Assembly (NCBI GenBank): GCA_030068075.1
Contig: CM057841.1
Coordinates: 45,611,030 to 45,675,029, forward strand
Direction: 5' to 3'
Length of the DNA stretch: 64,000 nt
From: Paguma larvata
Lineage: Eukaryota > Chordata > Mammalia > Carnivora > Viverridae
Below, one piece after another: positions 24,845 to 36,360 of the stretch. Each line of letters opens with the position of its first letter. The stretch's first letter is position 1. Under the pieces are notes generated by a model. The model was not told the DNA's origin and ran no database searches. It saw nothing but the letters and a program-made list of their open reading frames with translations. A program made the translations under genes and the position numbers.

Positions 24845-25085
24845 CTATCAGGCTCACCTCAAATGCTACTTCCTTTGTGAAAACTTCTTCAGTCAGCCTT
24901 AATTAGTCCTCCTGGGAAGTTCCACAGTTCTTTGAACTTAAATCACATGTGTCACTAATGCCTTGATTCCTAGAGGTTTTCAGCATCTCTCTCTCCCATT
25001 AGACCAAATTCCTTGAAGGTAGAACTTCGTTTCCATCCATTCTCAGTAATCTTTATATGTATGAAGTACTCAACAAATGCTAACG
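24845..25085 (+). repeat. L2 LINE 3' end
   Basis: 'caggctcacctcaaatgcta', 'accaaattccttgaaggtag' and 'gaagtactcaacaaatgct' in L2 order. Confidence 0.75.
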
Positions 25086-25089
25086 TTGA

Positions 25090-25480
25090 ACTGAGTTCAT
25101 TAATTCATTCAATGAAACAAAATTATGTGCTAGGTATCATGCTAATGTTCTAGGGATAAAAATCATAAACATAATCTTTATCCTTTAGGAAGCCCAAAGT
25201 TTAGGAGATGGGTACAAACACATAAGTACCAACAATGACAGTACTGTGGTAAATGCCATCATAGAGTCAAGCAGAGGTTGTTTGGAGACCCTAATTTCAC
25301 TAATCTCAGAAACTTGGAAGGGGGAAGAAGAGGCAGATTGTTTTGATTTATTTTCCTTCGAGGTCAGGAACACAATGTATTTTCCATACAGTATGATATA
25401 AAGATGAAAGAGAAATTTCTCTAAAAGGCTCCCAGTCCCTAATATACTATTATAGGCAGTCAAAAGACTCACTCCCTGCC
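25090..25480 (+). repeat. old LINE-like repeat
   Basis: 'attatgtgctaggtatcatg', 'ctaatgttctagggataaaa' and 'atcctttaggaagcccaaag' belong to a widespread mammalian repeat ('tactatgtgccaggcactg' type). I cannot name the subfamily safely. Confidence 0.5.
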
Positions 25481-25654
25481 CAGTTAACGTGACTGTACAC
25501 TGCAGAACTGAGTTAGCAGTGACTCAGCCATAGCCTGTTTTCAGAATAGAGGGGACTTTGTGCCTACTCTTAGGTCTAGTATTTGCATTTCTGAATATCA
25601 GTCCTGAAGAGGAGTCACATATATTCATGAGGATATCTGCATAAAGACTTTACT

Positions 25655-26200
25655 ACATAATTACATTAGTGAAAAATGAGAATTAAATATTAATTAATAT
25701 GGAAGTGGTTACATAAACATATATATTATGGAACACTATGCAGTCATTAAAAAGAAAATGACAGAATTATATGCACTACTACAGAAGGGTCCCTGAAGAC
25801 ACTGTTAAAGCAGAAGGAACTAACAGAGCCAGTATCATTCCATTTATGTACGTAAAAGGGCACAGACGCAACTTCTCTCACTATTAACAAACTGAACTTA
25901 CAGATTTATTTTTTTTAATTTTTTTTAACGTTTTTATTTTATTTTTGAGACATAGAGACAGAGCGTGAGCAGGAGAAGGGCAGAGAGAGGGACACACAGA
26001 ATCCGAAGCAGGCTCCAGGCTCTGAGCCGGTATCACAGAGCCCGACACGGGGCTCAAACTCACAGACCATGAGATCATGACCTGAGCCGCAGTCGGCCGC
26101 TCAACCAACTGAGCCACCCAGGCGTCCCCGAACTTACAGATTTAAATATGTATATGAAATATACACACGTATAGAAAAATGACAGAAAGGATATACTAAA
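25655..26200 (+). mobile_element. L1M LINE 3' fragment interrupted by SINE
   Basis: 'ggaacactatgcagtcatta' followed by 'aaaagaaaatgacagaatta' and 'tcattccatttatgtacgt' are L1M. The SINE at 25909-26129 divides it. Confidence 0.75.
25909..26129 (-). mobile_element. felid tRNA-derived SINE, full length
   Basis: GA-rich block and 'gagccacccaggcgtcccc'. Perfect 15-bp duplication 'gaacttacagattta' at 25894 and 26130. Confidence 0.97.
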
Positions 26201-26394
26201 AGAGAAGATTTAAACAACTTGTCCGTAGAGCAAATACACCCAAGATCAAAGTTAGGTAGTTTGGCACTTAACTCTTATTTCATACTGATTGATTTTAAGA
26301 TATTTCCAACTAAGAGGAAAACCTATGTTTCTACTTTTGCTGTAGACCTTTTCCTTTCTGGTTTTAGGAAGGAACTTGCTCATTCTGTAGAGTG

Positions 26395-26570
26395 AGATAT
26401 AGATGCAGAGTTAAGAGGTGTGTGTTCTAGTTTTGGCCCTGCTACCAACTACCAGTGTGACTTTGGGCAATTTGGTTGACCTCTCCAGACCAACTAGAGA
26501 TAAGCCAATTAGACGAGATGTCTCTCGGGTCCCTTCCAGTTGTAAGAACCTATGAGTTGATGAGTCACCT
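26395..26570 (+). repeat. MIR SINE
   Basis: 'agttttggccctgctaccaa', 'cagtgtgactttgggcaatt' and 'ctctcgggtcccttccagtt' match MIR. Confidence 0.75.
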
Positions 26571-27425
26571 TTGGTTTAGTCATCAGGGGAATGAGATTCA
26601 GGGAAAGGAAGAAGCACACACTCACCATCCCTGAAGGGAGGCTGTTGTTGTTGAAGGAATGAAGTTTCCTTGTTGGGAAGAAAGGCACAAGGAAATGAAA
26701 GAAGTTTGGAAATCCATAAGGAGGGGAAATTGTGGGCTGAAAAAGTAAGAGGAGATGATGAACAAGTGAATGTTTACTAATGCAGGGATTTAAAGTGAAA
26801 AATGAATGCTGAAGAAAAGGGGGTATGTGCTAGGCCTGGGGATCCAGTCATAAAGAAGAAAGACACAGTCCTTTTCCTCATGGCATTCAACGCCTAATGG
26901 GGAAGAGGGAAAAAAAACAACCAAGCAACAATGGAGTGAGGTGTGCCCAACACGGTGACAGAGAGAGATACTTTTATGAGTAATGTTTTGATCTGGTTCC
27001 TATTTCTATTAATAACAGCTCCAGTGTACTTACTCATCTAGACTCCAAAGCCTGATGTTCTTTTTGACTTCTCCCTGTTACCGCTCAGTCTGTGCATTTA
27101 TTTTATCCAATCCTTGTTTATCCATATAATTATCCATATAATAATTATCCATATAATAGGATTTGAAGCAACTTATAATAAATAACACTGAAATTGTGTA
27201 TCACTGAAGTAAGTATTTTTAAAAGCTCTACAGTAAGTGAGGGAGTGCAGATATCCCAAGCTAAGGATTGTTATTGTAAATGAACCCAGAAATTAGTTTA
27301 TCAATTCCTGGTGGCTAAGACATAAAAGGAAACAGAAAAAAACATAATTCTTATCCAATAAAAAAAAACATCAATTTGTTAACAGAGAAAAATTTTAGGA
27401 AGAACATCAAGAGATATCTCATTCA
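26571..27425. other. intron, mostly unrecognised
   Basis: 26820-26960 resembles the same old LINE-like repeat as 25090-25480. The rest shows nothing I can assign. Confidence 0.4.
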
Positions 27426-27740
27426 TTCATCCAGCCAATCTTCTAAGTTTTTAAAAAAAATTTTAGTCAGGCTACCCCCACCATGGGGCTGAAACTCACA
27501 GCCCTAAGATCAAGAGTCACATGTTCTACCGACTGAGCCAGCCAGGTGCCTCTCATCCAACAAATCTTAAATGAGAACCTACCAGACTCCAAGTACATTC
27601 TCAGTCCGGAGGTAACAAAACATGAAAAACAAAGTAAAGGTCCCATCTTCATGAATCCTACTTCTAGTGAGGGAGCAAGGCAATCAAGAGTAAACACATT
27701 TTCCTGCAGCAGAAATGGCTGTGCAGAAAAAATAAGGAAG
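27426..27740 (+). repeat. old LINE-like repeat split by SINE fragment
   Basis: 'cattcatccagccaatctt' and 'gtcccatcttcatgaatcct' belong to the 'tactatgtgccaggcactg'-type repeat. The SINE at 27448-27553 interrupts it. Confidence 0.5.
27448..27553 (-). mobile_element. felid SINE, short type
   Basis: 'ccatggggctgaaactcaca' to 'ctgagccagccaggtgcc'. Duplication 'catccagccaatctt' / 'catccaacaaatctt'. Confidence 0.85.
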
Positions 27741-27998
27741 GTGTGTATGTATGGACACTGAGAGCCATGGGTGATGGCTCGGGGGAAAGCTCTCAGAGGA
27801 GAAGACCTGAAGGAACAAGTCATGAAGACTTTGGGGGGGACGTGAAGAGAAAATGGACAACAGAAGTTTGATATTCAATGTACATATCTGATCCTGACCC
27901 ATCATAAAAGTAGAGGACACACCATTACATGAACAAAACCATGATTTAACATTCCATTTACGTAAATTCTGGCGCTGCCTGAGTTTCATTACTACTTT

Positions 27999-28217
27999 TT
28001 TTTTTTTTAATTTTTTATTTATTTTTGAGAGAGAGAGAGAGAGACAGAGCATGAGCAGGGGAGGGGCAGAGAGAGAGGAAGACACAGAATCTGAAGCAGG
28101 CTCCAGGCTCCGATCTGTCAGCACAGAGCCTGACGCGGGGCTTGAACTCACAGACTACAAGATCATGACCTGAGCTGAAGTCAGGTGCTTAACCGACTGA
28201 GCCACACCAGGCGCCCC
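27999..28217 (-). mobile_element. felid tRNA-derived SINE, full length
   Basis: GA-rich block and 'gccacaccaggcgcccc'. Perfect 13-bp duplication 'tcattactacttt' at 27986 and 28218. Confidence 0.97.
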
Positions 28218-28230
28218 TCATTACTACTTT

Positions 28231-28904
28231 CAAAATGAGCATTCACTTAACTGCATGCTCCACCAATCTTATCCCCAAGCACAACTAAGAACCAAGAGGG
28301 CACAGTAGGAAGGTTAACATCTCAAGAGGCCTACCTTGTACCCAGGCCCGGGGCCCACATGCTACTTTCTTTCCCACAGGTGGAGCTAGAAGAGCTGGAC
28401 ACCGTATCCACTCTGCGGGTCTCCAAGTGCCCTGCCATCATGTTCTCTGCAACCTGAACTCACACACACAGCCTAGATTTGTCACATCCTTGCTCAATCC
28501 TGGTGTTCTTCATGGATTTACATCTCTGCTCCCACTTCCTGGGTGCCGCTGCTTGCTTCTGACTAACCTTCCCTCCTCTTAGTGCCTACCGTGCCACGTG
28601 GCTAGTTTCTCAAGACTGTATTGGATCCTAGTGTCCAGGCTGCAGGTCCGTCCTGACCAGGTTTCTATGCAGAACAAATTGAATGCATGTAGTCAGAGAA
28701 TATAGCTTCCAGGGCTACATTTTGACACAGGCAAAGAATGTCAAGATCCTACACAAAAGGTACTTAATTTGAGCTTCAGGGATCCCAAAAGTCACATTTG
28801 CTATGCACATCACATTGGCATTCTCTCATTTTTCCTTGCAAATAGCACTCTAATTCTGTTAAAGTATCCACTTCCCACCCTACTTCAACCATCACTCATG
28901 TGAT
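28231..28904. other. intron sequence without recognised content
   Basis: No element or splice-bounded exon recognised. Confidence 0.45.
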
Positions 28905-29295
28905 TCAGACTAAGGTCTTCATTGGTCTAAGTGAATCATGGTGGACACATCCCTGCGCATTAATTGGGTTACATATGGGCACGTGACCTAGCCTGGACAA
29001 TGAGGTGTGAAGGAAAATCTGCTGGAAGACATTTTGCCTTTGGCTATGATAACGATATGACACCTTAGAGTTACCGGAGCCAACTTGAAACCATGAGGGA
29101 CTAGAGGATGAAGCCAAAAGCTGAAGTTGGCAGAGCAGAAAGATGAAAAGAATCTGGGTCTCAAATGATATCACGAAGCCAAAAAATTAACCACTCCTGG
29201 ACTTTGTGTTATGTGCAAATGATTCATTCCTTACTGTTTAAGCCAGTGGGGTTGGGAATTTCTGTTATCTGCAGCCAAAAGCATTCTAACATATA
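28905..29295 (+). mobile_element. solitary MLT1-type LTR, diverged
   Basis: 'catatgggcacgtgacctag', 'cctggacaatgaggtgtgaa' and the end 'gcagccaaaagcattctaac' match the old MLT1-like LTR layout. The same family appears at 60775-61320. Confidence 0.65.
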
Positions 29296-29336
29296 ATATG
29301 AAAAATGGAATGTTCTTTAAAAGTGTAGAGCACTTT

Positions 29337-29493
29337 GGGGTGCCCGGTTGGCTCAGTTAGAAGAGCATGCAACTTTTGATCTTGGGGTCATGAGTTCAAG
29401 CCCCATGTTGCATGCAGAGATTACTAAACAACAACAACAACAAAAAACAAAACAAACTCTAAAAACAAATAATAAAATAAAATAAAATAAAAT
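29337..29493 (+). mobile_element. felid SINE, short subtype with AAC/AAAAT tail
   Basis: Head 'ggggtgcccggttggctcag', 'catgagttcaagccccatg', then (AAC)n and (AAAAT)n. Flanks 'tgtagagcac' / 'tgtagaacaa'. Confidence 0.88.
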
Positions 29494-29499
29494 TGTAGA

Positions 29500-30712
29500 A
29501 CAATTCTATGTCAGTTTGATGTCTATCAATACACAGCCAGGAAAGTTGGATTCTCCAAAACAAAGGAACTTAAGATAGTATATGTTTTTTAAAGAGTTTA
29601 AAATCAATTTTACAACAAAAGGAAAAAATTAAACCCAATAATTTTCTTTCTTCCAACTGCAGTTTTATTTGGGACAAAAGCCTAGTACACAGCATGACTC
29701 TTATAGTATTACCATATATATAGAACTCTCCAAAGAGCTAAGTCATCTTTATACACAAGCCAACCTATTAAAAAAAAAAAAAAACACACACACAGGAGAG
29801 TAATTATTTTAAGTAGTAGTTCATGTGAAGGGTTTATATGCTGAGTGTATTTCCCAACCATTGACTAACCTATTCCATTACAAACTAAAACCCTAGGCTC
29901 TGGGAGACCTGCTACTTTTCCTTAGTTTCAGATTAGGCAACAAAACTTCAATTATCCCATCCAGGAGGGGGTTGGGTTTAGGGTGGGGTTTTTTTGCTTT
30001 TGTTTTTGTTTTTTGTATTTTTCTTTATCCAGATGAGAGGTGCTTGTTGCTTCAGTTGAAATTTATTTGAACAAGATTCCAAAATTCTAATGCACCTTTT
30101 GTCTTTAAGACAGCACATACTTGCCCCCTGACAAAGGAAGCATTCATTACCATCTGGCTGTTTCCTTAAGAATCTGTATATTATATGGGTTTTATTTTAA
30201 AAAATGGTACTGATTTCTGAATTTCCCACCTCCCCACCCATATCCAGAAAATACTCACCACGGGCTACGCTACTTAGACTAAGAGATACCCAAGAGAGCT
30301 GAAGTGAGAGAGACCACCATCTTTTCCTTGGGCATTTCTGAACAGCTTCAGGCAAATGAACACGGTAAGTCTCAGCTCGCTTTTACAAATGTTACTCAGC
30401 TAGATGCTAGTCACAGAGGTGTATCAGCTCTGATGACTTCTACTTTGTGCAATGATGATGACAACACCTGGCTATTTGCATCTCCGTGTTCTTTTCAGGA
30501 AGTCAGCAATAATCAGCCTTACTGAGATGTACACAGCTGTGCATTCAAGCAAACCAGTGAAGGATCTAGATTTGTTTGAACAAACTTAATGAAAGTGAGT
30601 AGCTTTGGAAGGTGAAAAATCAAATGCATAGTGAAAAGAGCTGAAAAACTTTTTGACCTGCCTATGACTTACTCGTACCAATTATCACCTATGTGAAAAG
30701 ACTCTTAATAAA
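29500..30712. other. intron sequence without recognised content
   Basis: AT-rich with an A/CA run at about 29770 and TTTTG runs at about 30000. No exon or element recognised. Confidence 0.45.
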
Positions 30713-30732
30713 TTAGGATTTGGAAGACTTTT

Positions 30733-30921
30733 TTTCAAAAATTTTAAGTTTATTTATTTTGGGGAGGGAGGAGGGACAAAGAGAGAGGGAGAGAGAGAGA
30801 ATCCCAAGCAGGCTCCTCTTGTCAGTACAGAGCCTGACCCGGGGCTTGAACCCATGAACCGTGAGATCATGACCTGAGCCGATGAAGTCAAGAGTCAGAG
30901 GCTTAACCAACTGTGCCACCC
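30733..30921 (-). mobile_element. felid tRNA-derived SINE
   Basis: GA-rich block and 'actgtgccacccagg'. 18-bp duplication 'aggatttggaagactttt' (30715) / 'aggatttggaagattttt' (30922). Confidence 0.95.
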
Positions 30922-30950
30922 AGGATTTGGAAGATTTTTATCAAGCTTTT

Positions 30951-31409
30951 TTTTTTTTTTTTGAATATAATTTATTGTCAAATTGGCTTACATACAACAC
31001 CCAGTGCTCATCCCAACAAGTGCCCTCCTCAGTGCCCATCACCTACTTTCCCCTGTCCCCTACCCCCCCCATCCACCCTCAGTTTGTTCTCTGTATTTAA
31101 GAGTCTCGGTGGTTTGCCTCTCTCCCTCTCTGTTTTAACTATTTTTTTTCTCTTCCCTTCCCCCGTGGTCTTCTGTTAAGTTTCTCAAGATCTACATATG
31201 AGTGAAAACATATGGTATCTGTCTTTCTCTGACTGACTTATTTCACTCCGCATAATACCCTCCAGTTCCATCCACGTTGCTGCAAATAGCAAGATTTCAT
31301 TCTTTCTCATTGCCAAGTAGTATTCCATTGTATATATAAACCACACCTTCTTTATCCATTCATCAGTTGATAGACCTTTAGGCTCTTTCCATAATTTGGC
31401 TATTGTTTG
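30951..31409 (-). mobile_element. carnivore L1 3' end, 5'-truncated
   Basis: T-run (poly-A of the reverse copy) then the L1 3' UTR and end of ORF2 in reverse. Perfect 11-bp duplication 'atcaagctttt' at 30940 and 31410. Confidence 0.95.
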
Positions 31410-31420
31410 ATCAAGCTTTT

Positions 31421-31970
31421 CAATGGTACTTTAAGTCTAGACTGATAGATTCTTTTATCAGGTCCCAACCCCCTTCATGGAGAAGCCGAGATGACTGTAG
31501 CAAGAGACACTTACATGATAGAAAGGTGCTATCAAATCTGAATTCACACAATCACTTTTGGAGCCAGGGACCTGCTGATTTCAAGGGCTCAACCATTCCA
31601 GTAGTTAACTGAAACAGGTCCTAAAAGTGAAAGTGAGAAAAGAGAATGCAACCGTTGGCCAAATCCTTACACCATCCAGTCAAAACTCCATTTTTTATGT
31701 CTGGTGACTTCTTTATTCCTTCTTTATTCTCTCCCTTCTCTCCTTTTCTTTCAATTAAAAAAAAATTTTTTTGAAGGCATAGAAATAAAGACATAAAACC
31801 ATTCCTAAGTACTCTATTCGATTTACCAACAGGAAGTAAGTAAGAAATATCCCAGGCTGCTGGTTCATGTACTGCTGAGTAAAACCAGTTATATTTTTCA
31901 AAGATCGAATGAACACTTACAGCCAGCACTCCTCTGTAATCAGACGTTTACATACATCCAGAGGGATGCT
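31421..31970. other. intron sequence without recognised content
   Basis: Nothing recognised; minus frames here have no family resemblance. Confidence 0.45.
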
Positions 31971-31974
31971 TTAG

Positions 31975-32170
31975 TCCAGTGTTTCCCAAACACAAACATG
32001 GGCACGGAAATTGTGCAGTGCGACTTGATTATAATATAGGTACAGGTGATTCAGAATTATCATTAAAATGAAAATGCAACTTTTAAAAAAATCTTTTAGA
32101 GAATTCACAGACCCTTGAAATATATCAGAATTTAATCTCCGGACTTCAGTTTGAGAAATGCTCTTCCAAC
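31975..32170. mobile_element. hAT-Charlie-type DNA transposon remnant
   Basis: Ends 'cagtgtttcccaaa' and 'cagtttgagaaatgctc' are inverted-repeat-like (CAGTGTTTCTCAAA type), with 'acaggtgattcagaattatc' between. Family not resolved. Confidence 0.5.
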
Positions 32171-32174
32171 TAGC

Positions 32175-32560
32175 CAATTTAATAAAAACATTTAATAGGC
32201 ACTGCTATGTGCTAGGGACTCCATGGGGCACTAGAGACTGAGAAATGAAAAGGATCTTGTTCTCATTTCTAGGAAACTACAGTTACCAAGTGGCACGAGA
32301 GCAACAGGGTGGGTGAGATTCTCTTCAGGGGAGACTTCTTAGAGGCGGTGGCATCTACATCAAATCTTGAAGGACAGTGAGGATTTCCATAGATATAATA
32401 GGAGGAGCACTGCAGGCAGAGGGAACTATGTCTGCAGAGTCACGGAGGCAAGATGGTGGGGGGAGAGCAAATGAAACGATGCATGTTCAGAAAATAGCAG
32501 CTGCGCCAGGTGACCGTAACGAAAGGGTGCACTAAAAGGTAGATATGATCAGAAATACCC
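32175..32560 (+). repeat. old LINE-like repeat
   Basis: 'actgctatgtgctagggact', 'caaatcttgaaggacagtga' and 'gcaggcagagggaactatgt' match the widespread 'ggcaggcagagggaacag'-type mammalian repeat. Confidence 0.5.
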
Positions 32561-32625
32561 AGCATCAAACCATGGTGGGCATGAAGGTAAGGATTTGAAC
32601 AATGGATACCTGATAATGCTGTTTT

Positions 32626-32717
32626 TTAATGTAGGCTCCACACTCAACATGGGGCTTGAACTCACGACCCTGAGATCAAGAGTCACACGATCTACCAAGT
32701 GAGCCAGCCAGAGGTCC
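32626..32717 (-). mobile_element. felid SINE, short type
   Basis: 'aacatggggcttgaactcac' to 'gagccagccagaggtcc'. Duplication 'cctgataatgctgtttttt' / 'cctgataatccttttttt'. Confidence 0.87.
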
Positions 32718-33187
32718 CCTGATAATCCTTTTTTTTAAATAGACTTTATTTTTTTAGAGCGGATTTAGGTTCACAGCAAAATTAGGCAGAAAGTACCAAG
32801 TTCCCATATACCTCCTTCCCATCTCTTCCCCTGACTCCCCAATAACAACATCCTGCACCAGGCCATATGTTTGTTTCAACTGATGAACTTACATCAACAG
32901 ATCATGATCAGCCAAAGCCCATAGTTTACGTTAAGGTTCACTCTGGTGGTGTACACTGCATGGGTGGACGAATGTAGAAGGGCATGTATTCAGCATCATA
33001 GTATCATACACAACAGTTTCAGTCACCTAAGTATCCTATGGTCTGTCTATTCATCTCTCCCTTTGGGCTAACCCCTGGCACCCACTGATCTTACTGTCCC
33101 CACAGTTTTCCAGAATGTCCTATTGTTCCAACAATATCATATGGTATGTAAGCTTTTCAGATTCGCTTTTTTCACTTAGTAATAGGA

Positions 33188-33370
33188 TTTTTTCTTTTAA
33201 GTTTATTTATTTATTTTGAAAGACAGTGAGTGGGGGAGGGGCAGAGGGAGAATCTCAAGCAGGCTCCATGCCACCAGGGCAGACCCCAAGGTGGGGCTCG
33301 AACCCACTAACCATGAGATTAAGACCTGAGCTAAAGTCGGGCGCTTAACCAACCGAGCCGCCCAGACACA
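33188..33370 (-). mobile_element. felid SINE inside L1M
   Basis: 'aggtggggctcgaacccact' and end 'gagccgcccagacaca', preceded by a T-rich run and short GA block. Confidence 0.9.
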
Positions 33371-33560
33371 CTTTAGAAATAGGCTTTTAAGTTTTCTCCA
33401 TGTCTTTTCATGGCTTGATAGCTCATTTCTTTTATGTGTTGAAATATTTCCACTGTCCAGATATACCACAATTTATTTATCTGTTCACCTACTGAAGAAC
33501 ATCTTGGATGCTTCCAGGTTTTGGCAATCATGAATCAAGCAGCTATAAACACACACATGC

Positions 33561-33781
33561 GGGGGAGCCTCAGTGGCTCAGTCAGGCATCTGACTCTTGA
33601 TTTCGGCTCAGGTCATGATCTCACGGTTTGTGAGTTTGAGCCCCACGTTGGGCTCCGTGCTGACAGTGTGGAGCCTTCTTAGGATTCTCTCTCTCTCTCT
33701 CCCTCTCTCTGTCCCTCCCCCGCGCTCTCTTTTTCTCTCTCTCAAAAATAAGCAAGTACACTTAAAAATTACAAGAGAATA
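33561..33781 (+). mobile_element. felid SINE inside L1M
   Basis: Head 'gggggagcctcagtggctca', CT-rich block, A-rich tail. Duplication 'aaacacacacatgc' (33547) / 'aaagaaacacatgc' (33782). Confidence 0.92.
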
Positions 33782-34034
33782 AAAGAAACACATGCAGGTT
33801 TTTGTGCAGATGTAAGTTTTGAACTCATGTGGGTAAATACTAAGCAGCACGGTTGCTGGATTATATGGTAAAGTTATGTTTAGCTTCATAGGAAACCGCC
33901 TAACTGACTTTCAAAGTGGCTGAACCATTTTGCGTTACTCCTTCCCCATTGTTCAAATCCTAACTTCGTGCCCTCTGTGATGTGATCCTGCCAATTCCTG
34001 GTCATATTCATCTTGCTGCATGCTCTTTATTACA

Positions 34035-34440
34035 GACCCCTGGGATGGCTGATTAAATATATGGCATATCCATTTGGTGGAATATCACTTGTCGATAAAA
34101 AAGAATGAAGCACTAATACATGCTGCACCATAGGTGAACTTTGAAAACATCATGCTAAGTGAAAGAAGACAGTCACACGCAAAAAACACACATGTATGAT
34201 TTAATTTATAGGAAATGTTGGTAATAAGTAAATCAACAAATAAGTAAATAAGTACAGTCGTGGTTGCCTGACTAGTAATGGTATGTGTAGGGTTTCTTTT
34301 GGAGTAATAAAACTCCTAAAATTTATTGCGGTGATGGTTGCACAACCTTGTGAACACATAAAAAAATTTAAAATTGTACATTGCAAATGGGTGACTTGTA
34401 CGGTAAATGAATTATATCTCAATAAAGCTGCTTTTTAAAA
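34035..34440 (+). mobile_element. L1M LINE 3' end
   Basis: 'ccatttggtggaatatcact', 'catcatgctaagtgaaagaa' and 'gaattatatctcaataaagc' in order. Confidence 0.85.
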
Positions 34441-36159
34441 AAGCAAGTTTAAAAAAAATAATAAAAAAAATAAAAAAAGCAAGTTTTGAAACTAGGAGGG
34501 GTAGGAGAACTAGAGAATCTATTTTACAATAAAGCTGGAAAAAAATAAGTACTTCTATAAAAATCTTCACATAGTAGAAGAGAAAAGGTATATATATATA
34601 TATATATACATACATATATAAGCAGAATCGGATGTGAAACACACTTCTGCCTTCTAAAAGCTCAGAGACCAAAGGCTTGCGGCGAATTCTACAGACAAAT
34701 CACAATGGCTGTTCCCTTCAAACCTGAGGCAGGATATGCTTTGATGAGATGCCCACTCCAGGAACCAGACCCTGCCCTTGACCACCAGTCAAGCAGAACC
34801 CAGAGCTTTCCCACCGCTTTGTGAATGGCGCTGCTTCTGCCAGCTCTTTGCTTCCTTATTTGTCAGTAAAAGATGGTGCCAATACAATTTCGGTCTTTCC
34901 TAACTTCAGAGCTGGCAGTTTAATGGGTGACATTTTTAAAAACCTTCTAAATTAACTTTCATTGCCTCAGGTTTTTTTTTTAATATTAGTGTAATTCAAA
35001 AGAGGCAAGAAAAATATTGCAGATTTAAACCTAGAGGTCCTTCTATGTAGTAAGCCATTTGGTCCAATATCCTATCCTGAGGTATGGCTGTGCCAAACCA
35101 CATTTAACAAACATTAACTCACGGATAGTTAAGACCTCCTGGAAATATTTAAAAACCTTTGGGGTCTAGGCTTTTTATTTTGTCCAAACCGAATTTCTTC
35201 TGCCCTTTATTTCCTTTCCCAATATGGACTCAAGGAGAGATAGGGAACCGGTCTTTCACTGCATATCTTTGAACTTCAATCTTATCTTTGGAGGCTCTCA
35301 GATCTCAACTACAGTCTTTAAACCCCCTCAGTAATCTGACCTGTTCAAGTATGCTCTTCCTCTATCCAAGATGGTACTCTCTGAACTTTCGGTTTTATAT
35401 TGGGTATTTTGGGGAGAGAAAAAAAGTAAAGGTGCGAGACAGTTAAGGCATACAATCGACACTTAATTTTACTAAATCAGTTACCAAAAAAGATTCCGGA
35501 AGAACTGCTTTTCCTCTTATCTTGAATTCCCATTTATTCTAGAAGGAAAATGAAGAGATCCTTGCGGGGGGGGCGGGGTCCTATGGACACATGACCTCCC
35601 AGAAATACTGCTGCCCAATCAATAACGGAAGATGAAATATAAATCTAATTCTGTCCATGTACCCTGTTATGTCCTCTTAACATCTATTCATTTTTCTTGC
35701 ATTTCAGAGCCTACAACGCTACATAACTACTGAAAGAAATACAGTTGAAGAATTACTGGTTTCTTGTAACACCTCATGGATACAAGTTATTGCCACATGT
35801 GGACCAGAGTCAACAGTGATGATAATTTCTGTCAAGGGCAGAAGGAGATGTGATTGACAAGGCAGATTCTGACAGGCACAATTTCCTCTCCAAAAGCCAT
35901 TTAGAGAATTACATAATTTAAATGCAATTAATTTTTTATGAAATTCATCGTTAAACAAATACAGAGGTAAATTTTGATCTATTAACAACAATTACTTTTT
36001 AGCCTTGAATTTCCCCCGCAGCTCCGGGGAAATCATCTTTTCTGATTTCTGTTTCCCTTCTCCACATAGCCCTTTATGATCAGGGGAGCGATTCTAGTTC
36101 AGATGAATTATGCAGCTACAGATATAGGATGCTGTGGAATAAAACAGTACTGTGTGCAC
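34441..36159. other. intron, mostly unrecognised
   Basis: Contains a (TA)n(CATA)n run at 34589-34620 and a G8 tract near 35566. Otherwise single-copy-looking sequence with no exon recognised. Confidence 0.45.
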
Positions 36160-36360
36160 TTGTAAGCCTCTTTATCTACAAAGCCCTGTGCACCTATTAT
36201 CTTGTTTGAACCCCACAAGAATCTGAGGTAGGTGGGGAAAAAGAATACTATTAACTCTGTATTACGAACAAGGAAAAGAAAAGTTTAAAACAGGCTGATT
36301 CGAGGTCACATAGCTACGGAAGGACAGACAAGTTTTCAAGATCAAGTTCTTGTCTCCAGG
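36160..36360 (-). repeat. MIR fragment (reverse)
   Basis: 'gaaccccacaagaatctgag' followed by 'gtaggtgg' and 'gattcgaggtcacatagcta' match reverse MIR. Confidence 0.7.

Larger units (their letters stand above)
32735..33930 (-). mobile_element. L1M LINE 3' part (reverse), split by two SINEs
   Basis: 'tagactttatttttttagag', 'tccatgtcttttcatggctt' and 'gcaggtttttgtgcagatgt' in order, the reverse of L1M 3' UTR and terminal ORF2. SINEs at 33188 and 33561 interrupt it. Confidence 0.85.

Noticed and set aside
27684..28151. 155-codon minus frame, the longest in the window
   Set aside because: Its N-terminal third is SINE sequence and the rest is unrelated intron and the old repeat; no conserved motif.
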